A stretch of DNA of 64,000 nucleotides from Scilla litardierei (GCA_030789695.1 CM061142.1:147705266-147769265); one strand, 5' to 3'. Numbered from the stretch's first letter, positions 42,672 through 55,217 are shown. Program-made: numbers and translations. Notes: a model not told the origin generated them from the sequence alone.

Positions 42672-45600
42672 GCTACCGGAGCTTTTGCTATCGATATCAA
42701 GGACCCCGACGAACAACTGTTTGCTAGTTTTGTGATGGACCAAGTCTCCCCGGATGGGCCTATCAGGGGCAATGTCAGAGTTGATGTGATCGACGACAAG
42801 TTATATTTCGAAGACGGTAAAACAAATGTCAAAGAACACTATACTCCCGAAGAATCCCCCGAAGAATCCTTCGAGCAAACCGACGTTCAGGGAGTTACAC
42901 TCTATGACGCTCACTCTTGCTTTTATGAATCGTCTGATGTGTTTCTTGATTCCAGGCACGAACCAGAGCAGAGTGAAGGTTTTGACGATGCTAACACAGA
43001 ATCGGAGAGCGCCTATTTCGATGCATCGTCCTCACTAAGTAGTGAGTCTGAGTCTTCGCAAGAGAGCGCGCCACCTGAACATGAGGTAAACCCGGATGAC
43101 AAGGAAGGAGCCAAACTCATGCGAGCTGATGAAGTAGAAGGAGCAGCACCTTTTGAGGTAGAACTTAAACAGTTACCTCCGAATCTAAGGTATGCCTTTT
43201 TGGGTAATAAATTAACCTTCCCGGTGATAGTAAACTCCCACCTCACGCAAGATCAACTTGAAAAACTCCTAGACGTTCTTAGGAGCCACAAAGATGTCCT
43301 TGGCTACACTATCTCCGATCTAAAAGGGATAAGCCCTAGGCTTTGGACACATAGGATCCATTTGGAGGATACCGACGCCACCTCCATAGAGCCTCAAAGG
43401 CGGTTAAACCCGAATATGAAGGAGGTGGTTAAAAAGGAAATCCTAAAATTGCTCGACGCCGGTATAATTTATCCCATCTCTGACAGTCGATGGGTTAGCC
43501 CTGTTCACGTCGTCCCCAAGAAAGGGGGGATGACAGTCATAAAAAATGAAAAAGGTGAGCCCATATCTACGCGCACCGTCACGGGATGGCGAATGTGCAT
43601 TGATTATAGGAAACTAAATAAAGCTACCCGAAAGGACCATTACCCATTGCCCTTCATTGATCAAATGCTTGAACGCCTAGCTAAACATAAATACTTTTGT
43701 TATCTAGATGGGTATTCGGGATTCTTCCAAATACCTTTGCACGAAGATGACCAAGAAAAGACCACTCTTACTTGTCCCTATGGTACCTATGCCTACCGAA
43801 GGATGCCGTTTGGTCTTTGTAATGCTCCCGCCACCTTTCAGAGGTGTATGACATCCATATTTTCCGATTACATTGAAAATATTATGGAAGTTTTTATGGA
43901 TGATTTTTCGGTTTATGGAAGTGAGTTTGACTCTTGTTTGGCCAATCTTACTAAAGTCCTTAAAAGATGCCAACAAAACAATCTCACTCTAAATTGGGAG
44001 AAGTGTCACTTCATGGTCACGGAAGGTATAGTTCTCGGGCACCTTGTCTCCTCGAGAGGAATTGAGGTAGACAAAGCAAAGATTGAGGTAATCTAGAAAC
44101 TCCCTCCTCCTATTAATGTCAAGGGCATTAGAGGCTTTCTTGGTCATGCGGGGTTTTACCGCCGCTTCATCAAGGATTTCGCCTCGATTGCCCGACCGCT
44201 TACTTCCTTGCTCGCTAAAGATACTCCTTTTATTTTTTCAGGGGAATGCTTGCAAGCCTTCAACACCTTGAAGGAAGCACTAGTTTCCGCGCCCATCATA
44301 CAACCACCGGATTGGAGCCTTCCCTTTGAGCTAATGTGTGATGCTAGCGACCAAGCCATTGGAGCGGTATTGGGACAAAGGAAAGATAGGAAGCTTCATG
44401 CGATATACTATGCGAGCAAGACGTTGGATGACACGCAGAAAAACTACACAACTACCGAAAAAGAGCTTCTAGCGGTCGTCTATTCCATCGAGAAGTTTCA
44501 CTCCTACCTCCTCGATTCCAAGGTGATTGTCCACACCGACCATGGGGCGTTGAAGTATCTTTTAAACAAGAAGGAGGCCAAACCTCGGTTGATTAGGTGG
44601 ATACTCTTGTTGCAAGAATTCGATTTGGAGATCAGAGACAAGAAAGGTACGGACAATGTCGTGGCGGATCATTTGTCTAGGCTCATTCGCGACAAGGAGG
44701 ATGAGAGTTTACCTATCGACGACACATTCGTGGATGAGAGGCTATATGCCATAAGGACCGGTGAAGTACCTTGGTACGCGGACTTCGTCAACTACTTGGC
44801 TTGTGGAATTAAACCGCATGGGATGCCCACACATCAAAAGAGGAGATTTCTGTATGAGGTCCGTTGCTATTTTTGGGAAGATCCATACCTCTTCAAGATA
44901 TGCAAAGATAGTGTCATTTGGAGGTGTGTTTCTAAAGAGGAGGCAACGTCTATCATTTTGCATTGCCACGGTCTACCATGCGGAGGACATCACGCTGCCT
45001 CTAAAACAACCGCTAAGATTTTGCAGAGCGGATTCTTCTGGCCAACAATGTTTAGAGACACCCACGACTTTGTAAAGGGGTGCGATAGATGCCAACGGAC
45101 CGGGAATATCTCCAAACGCAACGAGATGCCAATGAGGCCCATCCAAGAAATTGAGCTTTTTGATTGTTGGGGAGTAGACTTCATGGGGCCATTTCCGTCG
45201 AGCAATGGTAACAAATACATCCTATTGGCCGTTGACTATGTCTCCAAATGGGTGGAAGCAATCGCTACCCCTACTAATGATGCAAGGGTCGTCTCTAAGT
45301 TCTTCAAGCAGAATATCTTCCCACGCTTCGGAGTGCCTCGTACCTTGATAAGCGACGGGGGGAGCCATTTCATAGAAAACAAGTTTGAAGCCATGCTAAA
45401 GAAGTACGGGGTAAACCATAGAGTTGGCATGGCATATCACCCCCAGACAAGCGGCCAAGTGGAAGTCTCAAATAGAGAAATCAAGCAAATTCTTGAGTAG
45501 ACTGTGGATCGATCTAGAAAGGATTGGTCAATGAAGCTAAACGATGCTCTATGGGCATATCGCACGGCCTTTCGCACTCCCATCGGCACCACACCGTTCC

Positions 45601-46475
45601 GACTTGTTTATGGGAAAGCTTGCCACTTGCCGGTGGAGTTGGAACACCGCACATATTGGGCCATCAAAACCTTTAATTATGATTACAAGAGTGCGGCGAT
45701 GAGGCGACTCTTGGACATCAACGAGCTTGATGAGATAAGAAGAGACGCCTACGAGAGCTCGAAAATTTACAAAGAGAGGACCAAGATTCTACACGATGCC
45801 CGCATAACCGTCACAGACTTCAAAGTAGGAGACAAGGTCTTGCTCTATAATTCCCGGCTCCGACTATTTCCCGGTAAGTTGAGGTCACGTTGGTCCGGAC
45901 CTTTCACCATCAAGCACATACAACCGGGAGGGGCCTTTGAGTTGGAAAGCAAGGACGTAGACACATTCAAGGTAAATGGTCAGAGGCTCAAGCATTATTC
46001 CGAGGGAGTCCCAATGGGAGAAATCAATAGAATATATCTACTTAAGGGATGGCCGGATGATCTTTCATACCTCCTTGACGAGGTAATTGAGGAAGCAATC
46101 CCCCATTCGATCGGCGCTCTATTCAAAGAAGATTTTGAGGAAGGGCTGGATTTGGACCAAGAGGAGAAGATGAATGATTCCCCCGACCTCTCCACCGAAG
46201 ATGATGAAGGAGACACTGATGTCGCAAGGATTCGAGAGCTCTGCAAGCTCTCGAAGATGAAGTCACCGAAGAAAGCTCCGCCGATACGGAAATCGGTGTC
46301 ACCGGTGAAGCCGAGGACCAGAGCAAAGCTAGCTTGGGGGAGCCATCCCCCAACACTATTCGAGACAAGAGACCACCGAGGGAGAACACGCCACCGCAAC
46401 TTCCGAATCCAAGCGTTCTCCCCGGAAAATTTGACGGGTGCATCTCATATGCACCAAACATCCCGCATTAATTGA
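42672..46475 (+). pseudogene. pol: D polyprotein: acidic N-terminus, RT, RNase H, integrase, with two stops
   Basis: Continues the frame of 31731-31820. The N-terminal acidic module (AFAIDIKDPDEQ..DDKLYFEDG) and a Ser/Glu-rich linker take the place of gag and protease. After VELKQLPPNLRYAFLG come RT ([33 protein letters not shown], catalytic FMDD), RNase H ([23 protein letters not shown]), integrase finger ([11 protein letters not shown]), DDE region ([32 protein letters not shown]) and a basic C-terminus. Stops: TAG 44094 (from a CAG-like codon) and TAG 45498. Otherwise open to 46475. Gag must come from elsewhere. Confidence 0.92.
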
Positions 46476-46800
46476 AAATCAAAGGGGGTCGAGCTAACGA
46501 CCTTAACCGAGCGCTTGTCGGGAGGCAACCCGACGGTTATAGCTTTATTTTTACTTTTTCTTTATTTTTGTTTTAGAAATTTTTAGTGTTTTGAGTCGTT
46601 CGCCCAAAAATTTTGTGATAACGGGTCCTATTTTTCTTAACAGGAGAGGAGAACGAGGTACCCATCATTAGGAGGATGAACAAGGCGACGAGGAGCGCCC
46701 CAGGAAGGCGCTCGATGCTTAGGAGGAAGATGAAATCGACTGGAGGAAGAAAAACAGAGTTTAGAGCCCAAACGAAGACAAACAGCAGAAAACAGGGTTC
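46476..46800 (+). other. D post-pol spacer with conserved Athila motif
   Basis: Contains GTCGAGCTAACGACC, GAGCGCTTGTC and GGGAGGCAACCCGA (about 46488-46535), with TCGGG/CCCGA able to pair. The same block follows pol in E (57366-57412). No ORF is supported here. Confidence 0.75.
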
Positions 46801-47128
46801 ACTCGGCCGAGTATACTAGTCACTCGGCCGAGCACACAAGTTCGTCCGGCCGAGCGGCTCATGAACGAGGGAAGTCTGCTGTACCCAACTCTCTGTTTCT
46901 TTTCTTGATTTCAGTATAACTGCTACTCGGCCGAGTATATATACTCACTCGGCCGAGTAAAACTGATACGCTCCTAGGGCGAGTCTTGCTGAGTAGCTTG
47001 AGCCACTTGGCTGAATGGACTTACTCCACTCGGCCGAGGGTGGCAAGGCCACTCGGCCGAAGCGTAAGCGGGGAGGAATTTTTCCGTTGAGTTCCCTCGA
47101 CCGAGTGAATTCGTCACACGGCCGAGTC
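46801..47128. repeat. Palindrome array ACTCGGCCGAGT inside D
   Basis: Ten or so full or partial copies of the same palindrome as in the D LTRs, but in the internal region between pol and the env-position ORF, with different spacers. Confidence 0.9.
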
Positions 47129-47139
47129 GTAACTTTTTC

Positions 47140-47148
47140 TATAAAAGG
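47140..47148 (+). promoter_or_regulatory. Candidate internal promoter of D (TATAAAAGG)
   Basis: TATAAAAGG 12 bp after the internal palindrome array, about 540 bp before the env-position ORF. Copies the LTR order array-TATA. Confidence 0.6.
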
Positions 47149-47341
47149 GGGCTGGGGAGGGCGCGTTTTTCGAAACGACCGAAACCCAAATTCGCCCGAC
47201 CCCTCATCTCCCTCGCCCGCTACCCTCGCCCACTTGCCCGATCGCTCGTCCGCCACTGCCGCTCAGCCACCCTTCACCGGCCGAGCCCGTCGCGCCTCCG
47301 CCCGAGTCGCCGCCGGCGACCACGCCTCTGGCCGAGCTCCG

Positions 47342-47503
47342 GTAACCCGATTTTCGCCTTTTTCCTCCTTTTTTGTGTATTTTTCGACGATCCATGCGTT
47401 AAACGAACCCCAAACCTAAATTAATTTCAATTTCTATCTATTATACCCATAATGCCCCATACGTTTTGAATATTACTCGCTGATATCTCCGTTTCATGCG
47501 CAG
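47342..47503 (+). other. Candidate leader intron for the D env-position transcript
   Basis: Donor CTCCG/GTAACCCG and acceptor CATGCGCAG/GTTAT enclose 162 bp, AT-rich in its second half, between the internal TATA and the ORF. Predicted from consensus only. Confidence 0.4.
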
Positions 47504-47682
47504 GTTATATTTGGGAGCTTAGGGGAGCCCAGGGGAGCTTCCAGGGACTGTTTTGGGCTACGTGGAGGCGTCGTCTTCGCACGCTTCCATAGCTTTGCTC
47601 TCGCGGCATGTCGTGGTATATTCTTTCCTTTATTTTACGCACGCCACATTTTTATTGGTTTTGGTGAGCGCTCGGGGCCCAT

Positions 47683-48831
47683 ATGCCGCCCCGGACACAA
47701 CCGCGGTCGACGAGAGCTTCCGCCAAGCGGAAGCGGTCGGATGATGCTGGCCCCTCCCACGAGGTGGAGGACTCTCCTCCGCCTTCTCCACCACACCCCG
47801 TTCACCCAGCACAGCCTGCAGGCCCCACACGCCCCACACAGCCTGCAGAGCCCGCACAGCCCATTCACCCCGCACAGCCACTCCCTGCCGCCCCACAGCC
47901 ACCACCACCGGCTCCACTTATCGGGCTGCTGGGGATTACGTTCCAGAACGACGCACACCACGTCGCTTTTGAGCGCATTTCCCAGCGATCGATCGTACCC
48001 TCCAGGTTCGCACACCCTGCAGACCTAGGACGCCTGGGGGTACTCGAGGGGATGCTCACGTTGTATGACAACGTGGGCTGGCGAGATTTCTTCCAGGTGT
48101 CGGTGGACACATTTATCCGTCCGACACTTGAGATGCTTAGTTCGATCGCCCGGACCGACGAGGGATGCTCGTTTCGGTTCATGGACCGAGAGTGCCAGGT
48201 CACTCTCAGTATGATGAGAGCTTTCTTCTCGTGGCCCGATGTCCCCGGGGCCGACCGTGGTTACGCCCCCACTCACATTCCCCCGCCTTCCTTCGATGCC
48301 GGTGCTTTCTGGGCCCGGATTACGGGTCTTCACGCTGCCTTTGACCCTAGTAGGGCCAAGGCCTCGGCCATCGTCCACCCTTGCCTCCGTATAGCTCAGC
48401 GCCTCATGGCGACTACCTTTTTGGCGAGATATGAGCCGGGTACGATGTCCACGCCGGAGCTTTATATTCTCTACACGATGACACGCCCCAGAGCTCTATC
48501 TAGGGAGGGCGATGAGTTGGTCCCCGCCGTCATGATTGATATCACGAGCTGGTTTTTGGATCGCATCATCGTGTCGGTGGGCGCTCGCTCACCGATATGC
48601 TACGGCGGTCTGATCACCTTGCTCGCCCTTATGACCGGCGAGGACTTTCCTGATGACCTGCGACGAGCACCGGGCTCCACTTCACTGTCCATAGATGTTA
48701 TGGCCCGGATGAAGATGCTTCGTCCGCACGGTGAGCGACACTGGGTCTGGCTGCACGGCCCCTACGGTGCCGATTACATGATTCTTCCGAGCCCAGCTCG
48801 GACTCAGATTGCACCGGCCCAAGTGGACTAG
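47683..48831 (+). CDS. D env-position ORF (ATHILA ORF-1 type)
   Basis: 382 aa. The N-terminus is basic and Pro-rich (ASAKRKRSDD, then many PAQP repeats). The central region (about 85-350) resembles the ATHILA ORF-1 / plant transposon family: ITFQNDAHHVAFERISQR, YDNVGWRDFF, FIRPTLEMLSSI, FRFMDRECQVTLSMM, FWARITG, VHPCLRIAQRLMATTF. I see no signal peptide or transmembrane span, so an envelope function is not supported. Preceded by a palindrome array and TATAAAAGG that could drive its own transcript. It ends at TAG 48829. A further frame follows. Confidence 0.75.
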   Translation: MPPRTQPRSTRASAKRKRSDDAGPSHEVEDSPPPSPPHPVHPAQPAGPTRPTQPAEPAQPIHPAQPLPAAPQPPPPAPLIGLLGITFQNDAHHVAFERISQRSIVPSRFAHPADLGRLGVLEGMLTLYDNVGWRDFFQVSVDTFIRPTLEMLSSIARTDEGCSFRFMDRECQVTLSMMRAFFSWPDVPGADRGYAPTHIPPPSFDAGAFWARITGLHAAFDPSRAKASAIVHPCLRIAQRLMATTFLARYEPGTMSTPELYILYTMTRPRALSREGDELVPAVMIDITSWFLDRIIVSVGARSPICYGGLITLLALMTGEDFPDDLRRAPGSTSLSIDVMARMKMLRPHGERHWVWLHGPYGADYMILPSPARTQIAPAQVD

Positions 48832-48962
48832 CTCCCGGCGATGGATCTTCTGATCCCTGCCGCATACGTGCTTGAGGCCGAGGAGGCCGAGCAGGCCCAC
48901 GCTGCCCACGCTGCCCCCCAGACCCTGTTGCACCTGCTGAGCCCGCTGCCCCTGTTGACCCC

Positions 48963-49739
48963 GTGGCCCCTCAGCCTATCCCTGATATTTCTACTGCTCC
49001 CGACACCTCTGTCCACACTTCTGACGGTGTCGGGAGTACCCTCGCTGAGCCCACCTCTACTACCTCCACACCCACCACCACTGCTGGCCCTCTGTCCACC
49101 GAGCCCATTTCCTCTGCCCTACCCGAGCGCCCGCCGACTATAGTTGAGTGCGGAGAGCCCTCTTTTCCTGTCGGCATTGAGACCATGGTCTCCACCTCTG
49201 TCTCCACCGCTGCTGTATTTTCTGAGAGTGTCGTGGCGTCTGTCCACGCGTCTGTGTCACCGACCTCTCTGGCCGCCTCGTTGCCACTTTTGTACTCCTC
49301 TTTCGTTGCTGCTGCCTCCATTTCTTACCGTCCTGCCCAGCCTCGCACTGAGGCCAGGCCCACACTTGCGAGCACAGCACCTTTCGTCCACTTACCTGCT
49401 GAGCCCATCACCTACGCCACCCGAGTACGCCAGCCCCACCCTACACAGCACAGTCCAGTGCGTCCCTCTGCACCACCTCCCCCCGACACTGTACTTCAGA
49501 GCATTCGTGCTCTCGAGGGGGCGGTGAGTGGCCTCAGAGGCGACCTTAGGACCTTGTCCGCCACCGTCACCGCGATGGCTGGCCGCTTCGACCTGCTCCC
49601 ACATATTCACTACTGCCTCACCCAGGTCCTAGAGCGCCTCCCCCGCGTACCCACACCCACCCAGCAGGTCCCCACCCCCACTCCTACACACACCCAGCCT
49701 GCTTCCACTTCCACACCCACACCCACACCCGCTCAGTAG
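48963..49739 (+). CDS. D Ser/Thr/Pro-rich ORF after the env-position ORF
   Basis: 258 aa, other frame than 47683-48831. Very rich in Ser, Thr and Pro, with a short helical stretch (SIRALEGAVSGLRGDLRTLSATVTAMAGRF) before a Pro-Thr tail. It is probably the original C-terminal part of the preceding protein, separated by a frameshift and stop, because similar family proteins end with such a region. Low complexity limits confidence. Confidence 0.45.
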   Translation: MAPQPIPDISTAPDTSVHTSDGVGSTLAEPTSTTSTPTTTAGPLSTEPISSALPERPPTIVECGEPSFPVGIETMVSTSVSTAAVFSESVVASVHASVSPTSLAASLPLLYSSFVAAASISYRPAQPRTEARPTLASTAPFVHLPAEPITYATRVRQPHPTQHSPVRPSAPPPPDTVLQSIRALEGAVSGLRGDLRTLSATVTAMAGRFDLLPHIHYCLTQVLERLPRVPTPTQQVPTPTPTHTQPASTSTPTPTPAQ

Positions 49740-51761
49740 CCTGTTCCACACCCACCACCACCACCACCACCTCCGCCTCAGGACGGAGATGGCGCGGCCC
49801 CAGCCTCTTAGGCACTCTTGATGCCATTGATTCTTTTTGCTGTTGTGCTGCCCGTCTCTGCTGGGTCCTGATGCATTTTGCCCCCACCCCTCCCCTCACT
49901 GTTTTTGGGTACACATTTTCTTTATATATCTTTATATATCTTTTTTTGGGAGAGAGGGAGAGTTTTTGGTGTCACACCTTTATATCTGTATCACTCCTAT
50001 ATCTGCATGCATCATGTCCGCGTCATATTTTTCATTTCCTTATTTTTCATTTCCCTTTTTTATTTTTTTTCCTCATGCATGCATCCTCACCTTACCCCTC
50101 ACTTGACACGTCTCTCGGTGCGCCACACTTCGCACATTGAGGACACTGTGCCATTTAGCTTGGGGGAGTGAGTTCTCACGTTCTTTTCGATTTACCACCT
50201 TTATTTTTAGTTTTTTCACGCCATTTTCCGCTTTTGCACTTATTTTCATCATTATTTCTTTTATTTTACCATGCATCACGTTTTTCTTATTTCTCTGTGT
50301 GCTGCATTGTAAATAGTTTTATTTTCCCCTTTATCTTTATTTCTTTTTCATCTCATGCTAGAGATGACTTTTCTACATGATTACGTGGAGTTAGCTTTCT
50401 CTATATGCATGTTATATTTGTCATGTCTTAGATTTTATTTCTGATATCATATGCTTTGACTTGCCTTGCATTTAGAGATAGTAACCCACACTTTTTCCAC
50501 ATGAAAATGGATGAAATTTTATTATTAGCTGAGTCTGAATATTCATATGTATGCTATCGCAGAAAAAACACCAAGATTCACGCATTGAATGCTTATATCT
50601 GGAGTACCGTTTTCTTTTCCTATATCACTTCTATATGCATGATTTGTACATTTCACTTCAGGATGATTGAATGATGTTAGCTATGATAAATCTGGATTAG
50701 TTTAGCTTTTTTGTGATCGAAACTGAGTAGATTAGATTACCCTGCTGAAGTTGTCGTGCACGTCCTATAGATTGAACTGAGAGATATATTTATTTCTTTC
50801 TCCACATATCTTGAACATCAATTCTCTATTTTAAAATCATTGGTGAATCTCGCCTTAGCGATTCTATTATATGGCATTTCCCCCGCTATTAATTCCTAGC
50901 TCCAAATTTCCCAAAACCAAAGAAAAAGAAAAAGAAAAAAAAATTCTTGTATATTCTTACTTCTCTTTGAGTTGGGATCATTGTGTATATATGTTATTTG
51001 AAAAAAAAAGAAAAAAAAAGAGAAAAAAAAGAAAAGACAAAAGAATCTCAATAAACGATCCCATCTCATGTTCTCTCTTTCTTCTCTCTTTTTGTTTTTA
51101 TTTTCATTACTTTTGGAGCTTCATAAAAAAATGGGGATGTAAATATTGTTTTTGTGCCACCACGCTTATAGATAAGCTTGGGGGAGAGAATCCAATGATG
51201 TGTGAGAGAGTGACTACTTGACGTTGCACGACAACCTAGGCTAAGTAATATTCTATACTCAGTGAGACTAGTTTTAGCTTTACGAAGTCCAGAAATCTAT
51301 GCCTAGCACTCATCTCATGAAATCCATGCTTATCTATTCTTTCTATTCTATTGCGTGATATTCTTATACTCCTCATAGAAAGCATTCAATTGAAAAGTGT
51401 GTGATCTGCGATATTGTATACCACTTTAAATGATTCAGACGATGTTAATTCTAAAATTATTCCGTTTTTCATATTATATCATCATTCTTGGGTTTTCTAT
51501 TTCTATTTGCACCATTATACTATGATATCGAAATAAAATTCTTTGACATGTGTTTTTCATTCAGTGCATGCTATATGAGTAAACAAAACCCACGTCCTGA
51601 GAAAATGATATAGCAGCTTCCCTCTTCGCTTCCTTCTTTCCTCTTCGTTTTTATTTCGTTTTTCGTTTTTCGTTTTTTGTCGTTTTCGTTTTCCGAATCC
51701 AACGGGTTCGCCTTTTACTTATCTTTCTCGAGGACGAGTAAGAGGTAACCTTGGGGGATTT
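49740..51761 (+). other. D 3' non-coding region
   Basis: Two kilobases of T-rich and A-rich low-complexity sequence (CCACCACCACC at 49746, A-rich runs at 50920-51045, TTTCG runs near 51655). It has two GCTTGGGGGAG tracts (about 50158 and 51177) that resemble the real PPT CCTTGGGGGATTT (51749-51761). No supported ORF. Confidence 0.7.
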
Positions 51762-53533
51762 TGATCACTCCTTATTTTACACTTTTTTCACGCATGTTTG
51801 CATGCCATTTAGATCGCCCAAATCATGTTTTTCACGATATATCGACGATATTGCGATGCTTTTCACGATTTGTTGTTTTTGTCGTATTTCAGGTGATTTG
51901 GAGTGATTTGGAGTGATCTCGAGATACGCCCACTCCAGAGTGTCACCGACGACTTCCCTGAGGGGAATTTTGCCATTGGAGAGGAGCGGAGGAAGAAAGA
52001 ACGTCGCAGGAGCGACGAGGAGGCCAAAACAAGCTGTTTGGGCATTTTTGGTGTCTCACTCGGCCGAGTGAAGGAGTCACTCGGCCGACCAGCGAGACAC
52101 CGCTCGGCCGACCAGATCGGACACGTTTTATGTGTGCACTCGGCCGAGCGTCGGAAGCCACATCGGCCGAGTGACGAGACCCCGTCCGCCCGAGTGGCAC
52201 TCAGACGAAGCCCATCAAAAATCGCCAACTTACTGTTTTTTGTCTGCCTGAGCTTCAGAAGACCCACTCGGCCGAGTGGAAAAGGCCGAGCCACCCCCGA
52301 AGTGAAGACCCCCGAAGACCCAGACTTACTGGAAATTCTCAGGGTTTGTCACTCGGCCGAGCGACTTTTGTCACTCGGCCGAGTGCGACGCACTGCCTGT
52401 AGCGAAAATTGCGGGTTTTAGGCTGCGCATGGGCATTTTGGTCAGAGTTTTTTTGGACGATTTTGGGGGGTATTTAACCCTGTTTTTACCCTAGGTTAGG
52501 GAGCTTTTCTTTTTATTTTTTGCAGCTTTTTAGATTAACTTTTTTGCTTTTATTCTTGTGATTGGAGAGGAGAGAAAAGTTGATTTTTGTTGGATTCTTG
52601 GAAGAACTCTATTGGTTTGTCTCTCTCTCCTTTAAAAATACTATTTTATTGCTTATTTCAATATTGTGATGAATTCTCTTGTTAATTCCATTGATTATTT
52701 TTGTATTTGTGCTATGAATTGTGAGTAGTCTACACGTCTTGGGGCGTGGGGATGAACCCTACGAGCCCAATTTCAGATTTGTGATGACTTGGTAGAAATA
52801 TTGCTAGAATTGCTATTAGGGTTAGTTTGGGATTGATTTATTACGGATGGCTAGGAGTTCATACCGATTGGGATTTGCAAGAGATTGGATCCCAATTCGA
52901 TAGGAAACCCTAGAAATCCGAATTGGGTTGAAATTGAGTTTCCGTAGTATCGGTTTGCAAGAGATTGGACCGATACTAGGGTTCTCGGTTGCAATTCCGT
53001 GCCGATACCCGTTTGCAAGAGATTGGACGGGTAGGAACTATCCCAACCTAGGTCGTGGTCCGAGTTTGCACGAGAGTGGGCTCGGGGCGCGATTGAACGA
53101 TGATGTTGATCCTAATGTTAGCTTGCCTAGGCTAGGGTTTGCAAGAGATTGGACCCGAACCAAGGATAGCTATAGACCGGCAACAGCGCGAGAGCGTGAG
53201 CTAGGTTTCACATTCAGTTGCAACTAGTTCATCCGAGATTCTACCCTAGCAATTTTGATGCCAATGAATCACATTGACGAGATACGGTGAGTAGCGGGGA
53301 TTCCCCATTCCCTATGCATCTTTATTTAATTTGATATCTTCGTACTTTGTCTGACGATTGTGACAGGATCGCCAAAGGAAAATTCTCTCTTTTCTGTTCT
53401 TAATAGCCAGGTTGTTCGGAGCAAGCACTTTCATTCGTCCTCCCTGTGTTCGATAACCCGCTCGCCGCTACACCGTGCGCTTGCGGTAAAACTACACGGT
53501 CGCACTTTTGGGTTACATTCCGGAGCGATCACA
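51762..53533 (+). repeat. D 3' LTR (LTR2)
   Basis: 1772 bp, same family as LTR1 with scattered substitutions and one array unit fewer. Hairpins at 52866-53160. Followed not by GCCCA but by GTTTTTGG, the start of the D PBS flank. Confidence 0.92.
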
Positions 53534-54188
53534 GTTTTTGGAGCCACAAAACACTTGGGAAAACCAAGGCAAAAATCCCATTTTCCACTATCATATTCCT
53601 TTAGATGCGATGCCTCAAGCTAAGCTTGGGGGGGGGGGGGGGGTGAACTCGTTTGACCATATGAGTGAGTACGACATTAGAGTGGAGAGGTGCACGAATG
53701 GGGAAGTTTGATAATGCTGAAAACTTAGCAAAATACTTTAGTTATGGAGATTTCTTATGAATCGATGTAAATATGTGAATGTCATGTCTCTTATTCCATT
53801 CTCTATTGCATGTTTGGTGTGATTCTTATATGCTTCAGTTATAACTCTTGATTGAAAAGTGCATCGCCAACATTTGTATATTAAATCCTATGAAATGCGT
53901 GACGTGGATATGAATTGATTGTATGAATTTAGAGAATCCCTTTTGTTGTTCTTAAAAGCTTGCAAGTACCATGTTTATGTAAGATATGAAATCCTTATAA
54001 CATGTGATTTGTATTTTCCAAGTTATCGTGATGTGTAGCTTATGGCTTGAGATCTGAGAGAAGAATCTAGCGACCCCTTCCACCTCGTGTTCTTTCTTTT
54101 TCATTTCATTTTCTTTATTTTCATCTCCCGAGTTCGTCTCTCAACTTATCTTCCTCGAGGACGAGTAAGAGGTAAGCTTGGGGGATTT
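53534..54188 (+). other. 3' interior tail of X
   Basis: After GTTTTTGG (shared with D's PBS flank) the sequence jumps to a region like an Athila 3' end, with a run of 16 G (53628-53643) in a degenerate GCTTGGGG tract and a final GCTTGGGGGATTT PPT (54176-54188). No ORF. X's coding region is missing. Confidence 0.7.
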
Positions 54189-55217
54189 TGATCGGTCCAT
54201 ATTTTACACCTTTTTTCTGCATGTTTTCACACCATTTCGATTGCTTATATTGTGATTTTCACGAGGATTCGACGATATTGCATTACTTTTCACTATTTCT
54301 TGGTTTTGTCGGATTTCAGGAAATATGGAGCGATCGGGAGCAAAAATGAGCTTAAGGGACTTGCACCCACTCCGGAGCGTCACCCAAGGCTCTTTTGAGG
54401 GCTATTCGGCGATGGGAGACGGGTGGAAGAAGAAGAAACTCTGTAGGAGCGACGAGGAGGAGAAACGGAGAAGATTGGGCATTTACAGCATGCCACTCAG
54501 CCGAGTGGAGCACTCACTCGGCCGAGCAAGAAGACCACTCGGCCGACCAGACCGGACACGCTCCAACTGAAGGAATTGGGCGTTCACTCGGCCGAGGGAT
54601 GATATCCCACTCGGCCGAGTAAGAAGATCGCATCGCCCGAGTGGCATGAGAAATCCACCATCAAAAGAGGCTGACTTACTGAAAATGTACAGGCTTTTGA
54701 CGGTTCCGACTCGGCCGAGTACCAGATGCCCCTCGGCCGAGTGAGTAAAGCCACTCGGCCGAGTCACCTCCGAAGACAGGCCCCCCAAGACCCCTGACTT
54801 ACTGGAATTCTACATGGTCCGTCACTCGGCCGAGTAGAGAAGCCCACTCGACCGAGTAGAGAAGTCAACTCGGCCGAGTGATGCCGAGGACACGCAGCGC
54901 CCAGATTTTCAGACAACCTCACACTCTTTTGAAATCTGCTATCATTCCAGCAATCAAAGTATTTTTATCATATTTTTTATGGATAGTATACTTCATGACG
55001 GTTCCAACGCCACCAAGAACGCACCAATCGGAGGTCGGATGAAATCTGGAGAATTTCTGCAAGTTGACGCTTCAGTGCAGGAATTTCCACTCGGCCGAGT
55101 CACATGTTCCACTCGGCCGAGTCGGCGACGGGTCCATATTTAAGTTGCGGTTTGGGCTATTTTTGGGCACGATTTTGAGGGGTTTTCTAGGGTTTTTTGC
55201 TAGAGTTTTGGGGAGAC

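Noticed and set aside
46945..47419. Host gene near the D internal TATA box
   Set aside because: Frames here are low-complexity Pro/Arg/Ser and cross the palindrome array; the segment is flanked on both sides by D sequence.
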